Virus record (IMG/VR): IMGVR_UViG_3300045006_000162
Location: 1 to 37,968 of that record
Source: a virus
Direction: 5' to 3' (one strand)
DNA: 37,968 nucleotides
Positions 37,284-37,968 of the stretch are shown here, in pieces (the stretch's first letter is position 1; the number at the start of each line of letters is the position of its first letter). A program made the translations under genes and the position numbers. The notes under the pieces are model-generated. The model had not been told where the DNA came from and made no database searches. It was given only the letters and a program-made list of their open reading frames with translations.

Positions 37284-37968
37284 ATGATAAAAAAATTTAA
37301 AATATTCGAACAAATTAGAGCTGAAATAGATCCGTATGGTGAAGAAGACTGGGAAGTGGACAATTTAACGCCTGTTCTACAAATTGCAAGAAAACAAGAA
37401 AAACCATTTGATGAGATAACAACTTTATATTGTTATGATAATCAATTAACTAGTTTGGAAGGAACAGAAAACTTGGTTAATCTTCAGCGTTTTTCTTGTT
37501 CTTATAATCAATTAACTAGTTTAGAAGGAATAGAAAACCTGGTTAATCTTGAAGTATTTTCTTGTAATAGTAATCAATTAACTAGTTTAGAAGGAATAGA
37601 GAACCTGGTTAATCTTAAATATCTTTATTGTAATGATAATCAATTAACTAGTTTGGAAGGAACAGAAAACTTGGTTAATCTTCAGCGTTTTTCTTGTTCT
37701 TATAATCAATTAACTAGTTTAGAAGGAATAGAAAACCTGGTTAATCTTAAAGAATTTTATTGTGATAATAATCAATTAACCACTTTAGAAGGAATAGAGA
37801 ATCTAGTTAATCTTCAACGTCTTTATTGTAATGATAACCAATTAACCACTCTAGAAGGAATAGAAAACCTGGTTAATCTTCAAAGTCTTTCTTGTGATAA
37901 TAATCAACTAACTAGTTTAGAAGGAATAGAAAACATGGTTAATCTTGAAGTATTTTCTTGTAATAGTA
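37284..37968 (+). CDS. Leucine-rich-repeat protein with N-terminal D-P-Y-G-E-E-D-W motif, 3' end outside the window
   Basis: The open frame starts M-I-K-K-F-K-I-F-E-Q-I-R-A-E-I, then D-P-Y-G-E-E-D-W-E-V (16-25, bases 37329-37352). From residue 50 it is a run of at least eight 22-residue repeats of the form N-Q-L-T-S-L-E-G-I-E-N-L-V-N-L with variable Tyr/Phe/Cys positions between (F-S-C-S-Y, L-Y-C-N-D). Repeats of this kind make a curved beta solenoid that binds proteins. The DNA units are 66 bases and nearly identical. The gene continues past the edge. The N-terminus is like that of the candidate cargo proteins but has no clear L-x-E site. Confidence 0.85.
   Translation, partial: MIKKFKIFEQIRAEIDPYGEEDWEVDNLTPVLQIARKQEKPFDEITTLYCYDNQLTSLEGTENLVNLQRFSCSYNQLTSLEGIENLVNLEVFSCNSNQLTSLEGIENLVNLKYLYCNDNQLTSLEGTENLVNLQRFSCSYNQLTSLEGIENLVNLKEFYCDNNQLTTLEGIENLVNLQRLYCNDNQLTTLEGIENLVNLQSLSCDNNQLTSLEGIENMVNLEVFSCNS
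37435..37968 (+). repeat. Tandem 66-base repeats in the leucine-rich-repeat gene
   Basis: Eight 66-base units are visible, the last cut by the edge. A 116-base stretch at 37435-37550 recurs exactly at 37633-37748 (198 bases, three units, later). A block at 37551 recurs at 37947 (six units). This shows recent multi-unit duplication. Confidence 0.9.

Noticed and set aside
37435-37968. Regular repeats that at first look like a CRISPR-type array
   Set aside because: The spacing is 66 bases, the frame is open throughout and the units translate into 22-residue leucine-rich repeats.

Overview
The window is a contiguous, very AT-rich, densely packed piece of a large tailed-phage genome, most likely a T4-like myovirus of jumbo or near-jumbo size. 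The phage signature genes are a gp5-like baseplate hub, a gp44-like clamp loader, a gp46/Rad50-like recombination subunit, a type II topoisomerase, and three intron-less homing-endonuclease genes of different families. Genes overlap by ATGA or TAATG in long same-strand runs. The GroEL resembles Bacteroidota chaperonins in several internal stretches, and Shine-Dalgarno sequences are rare. Both hint at a Bacteroidota host, but neither proves it. No tRNA, CRISPR array or insertion sequence was found, and no gap longer than about 130 bases lacks an explanation.

Layout. 1-3600 (+): tail/baseplate genes, the first cut by the window edge. 4004-4972 (+): clamp loader. 13701 down to 4943 (-): one long accessory run with three unknown genes, an M28-type peptidase, small proteins, GroEL, two neighbouring ATP-grasp ligases (R2K clade and tubulin-tyrosine-ligase-like), methylglyoxal synthase, a GIY-YIG endonuclease, a PspC protein and small membrane proteins. 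13778-15591 (+): four small proteins, three of which begin with a T4-style capsid-targeting peptide. 18869 down to 15588 (-): small unknown genes, then gp46. 18927-19640 (+): a membrane protein with the same N-terminal peptide. 23424 down to 19655 (-): single-chain topoisomerase II and two small genes. 23538-33370 (+, with one reverse endonuclease): more small targeting-peptide genes, a tail-tube-like protein, an S1 protein, a YkuK/DUF458 protein and a Vsr-like endonuclease. 37218 down to 33495 (-): SET-domain protein, radical-SAM protein, a 90-residue protein and four paralogues that begin with the same Ser/Asn-rich N-terminus. 37284 to the end (+): a leucine-rich-repeat protein that runs off the edge.

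Three signals cut across gene boundaries. (1) An acidic motif, consensus D-P-Y-G-E-E-x-W, occurs in twelve otherwise unrelated proteins. Its synonymous codons vary, so selection is on the peptide. (2) About eleven small proteins start with a short basic/aromatic peptide ending in L-x-E or I-x-E, like the prohead-protease-cleaved targeting sequence of T4 internal proteins. These may be packaged and injected cargo. (3) A near-identical AT box, TTAATATATAG or TTATATATAG, sits in front of these and other genes. In four cases it lies exactly four bases before the ATG, which would put the ATG at or near the transcription start.

Taken together, the window looks like a late regulon of candidate virion-cargo proteins marked by a shared peptide, next to several predicted protein-modifying enzymes (two ATP-grasp ligases, a SET methyltransferase, a radical-SAM enzyme). 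Whether those enzymes act on the tagged proteins is speculation, but it can be tested.
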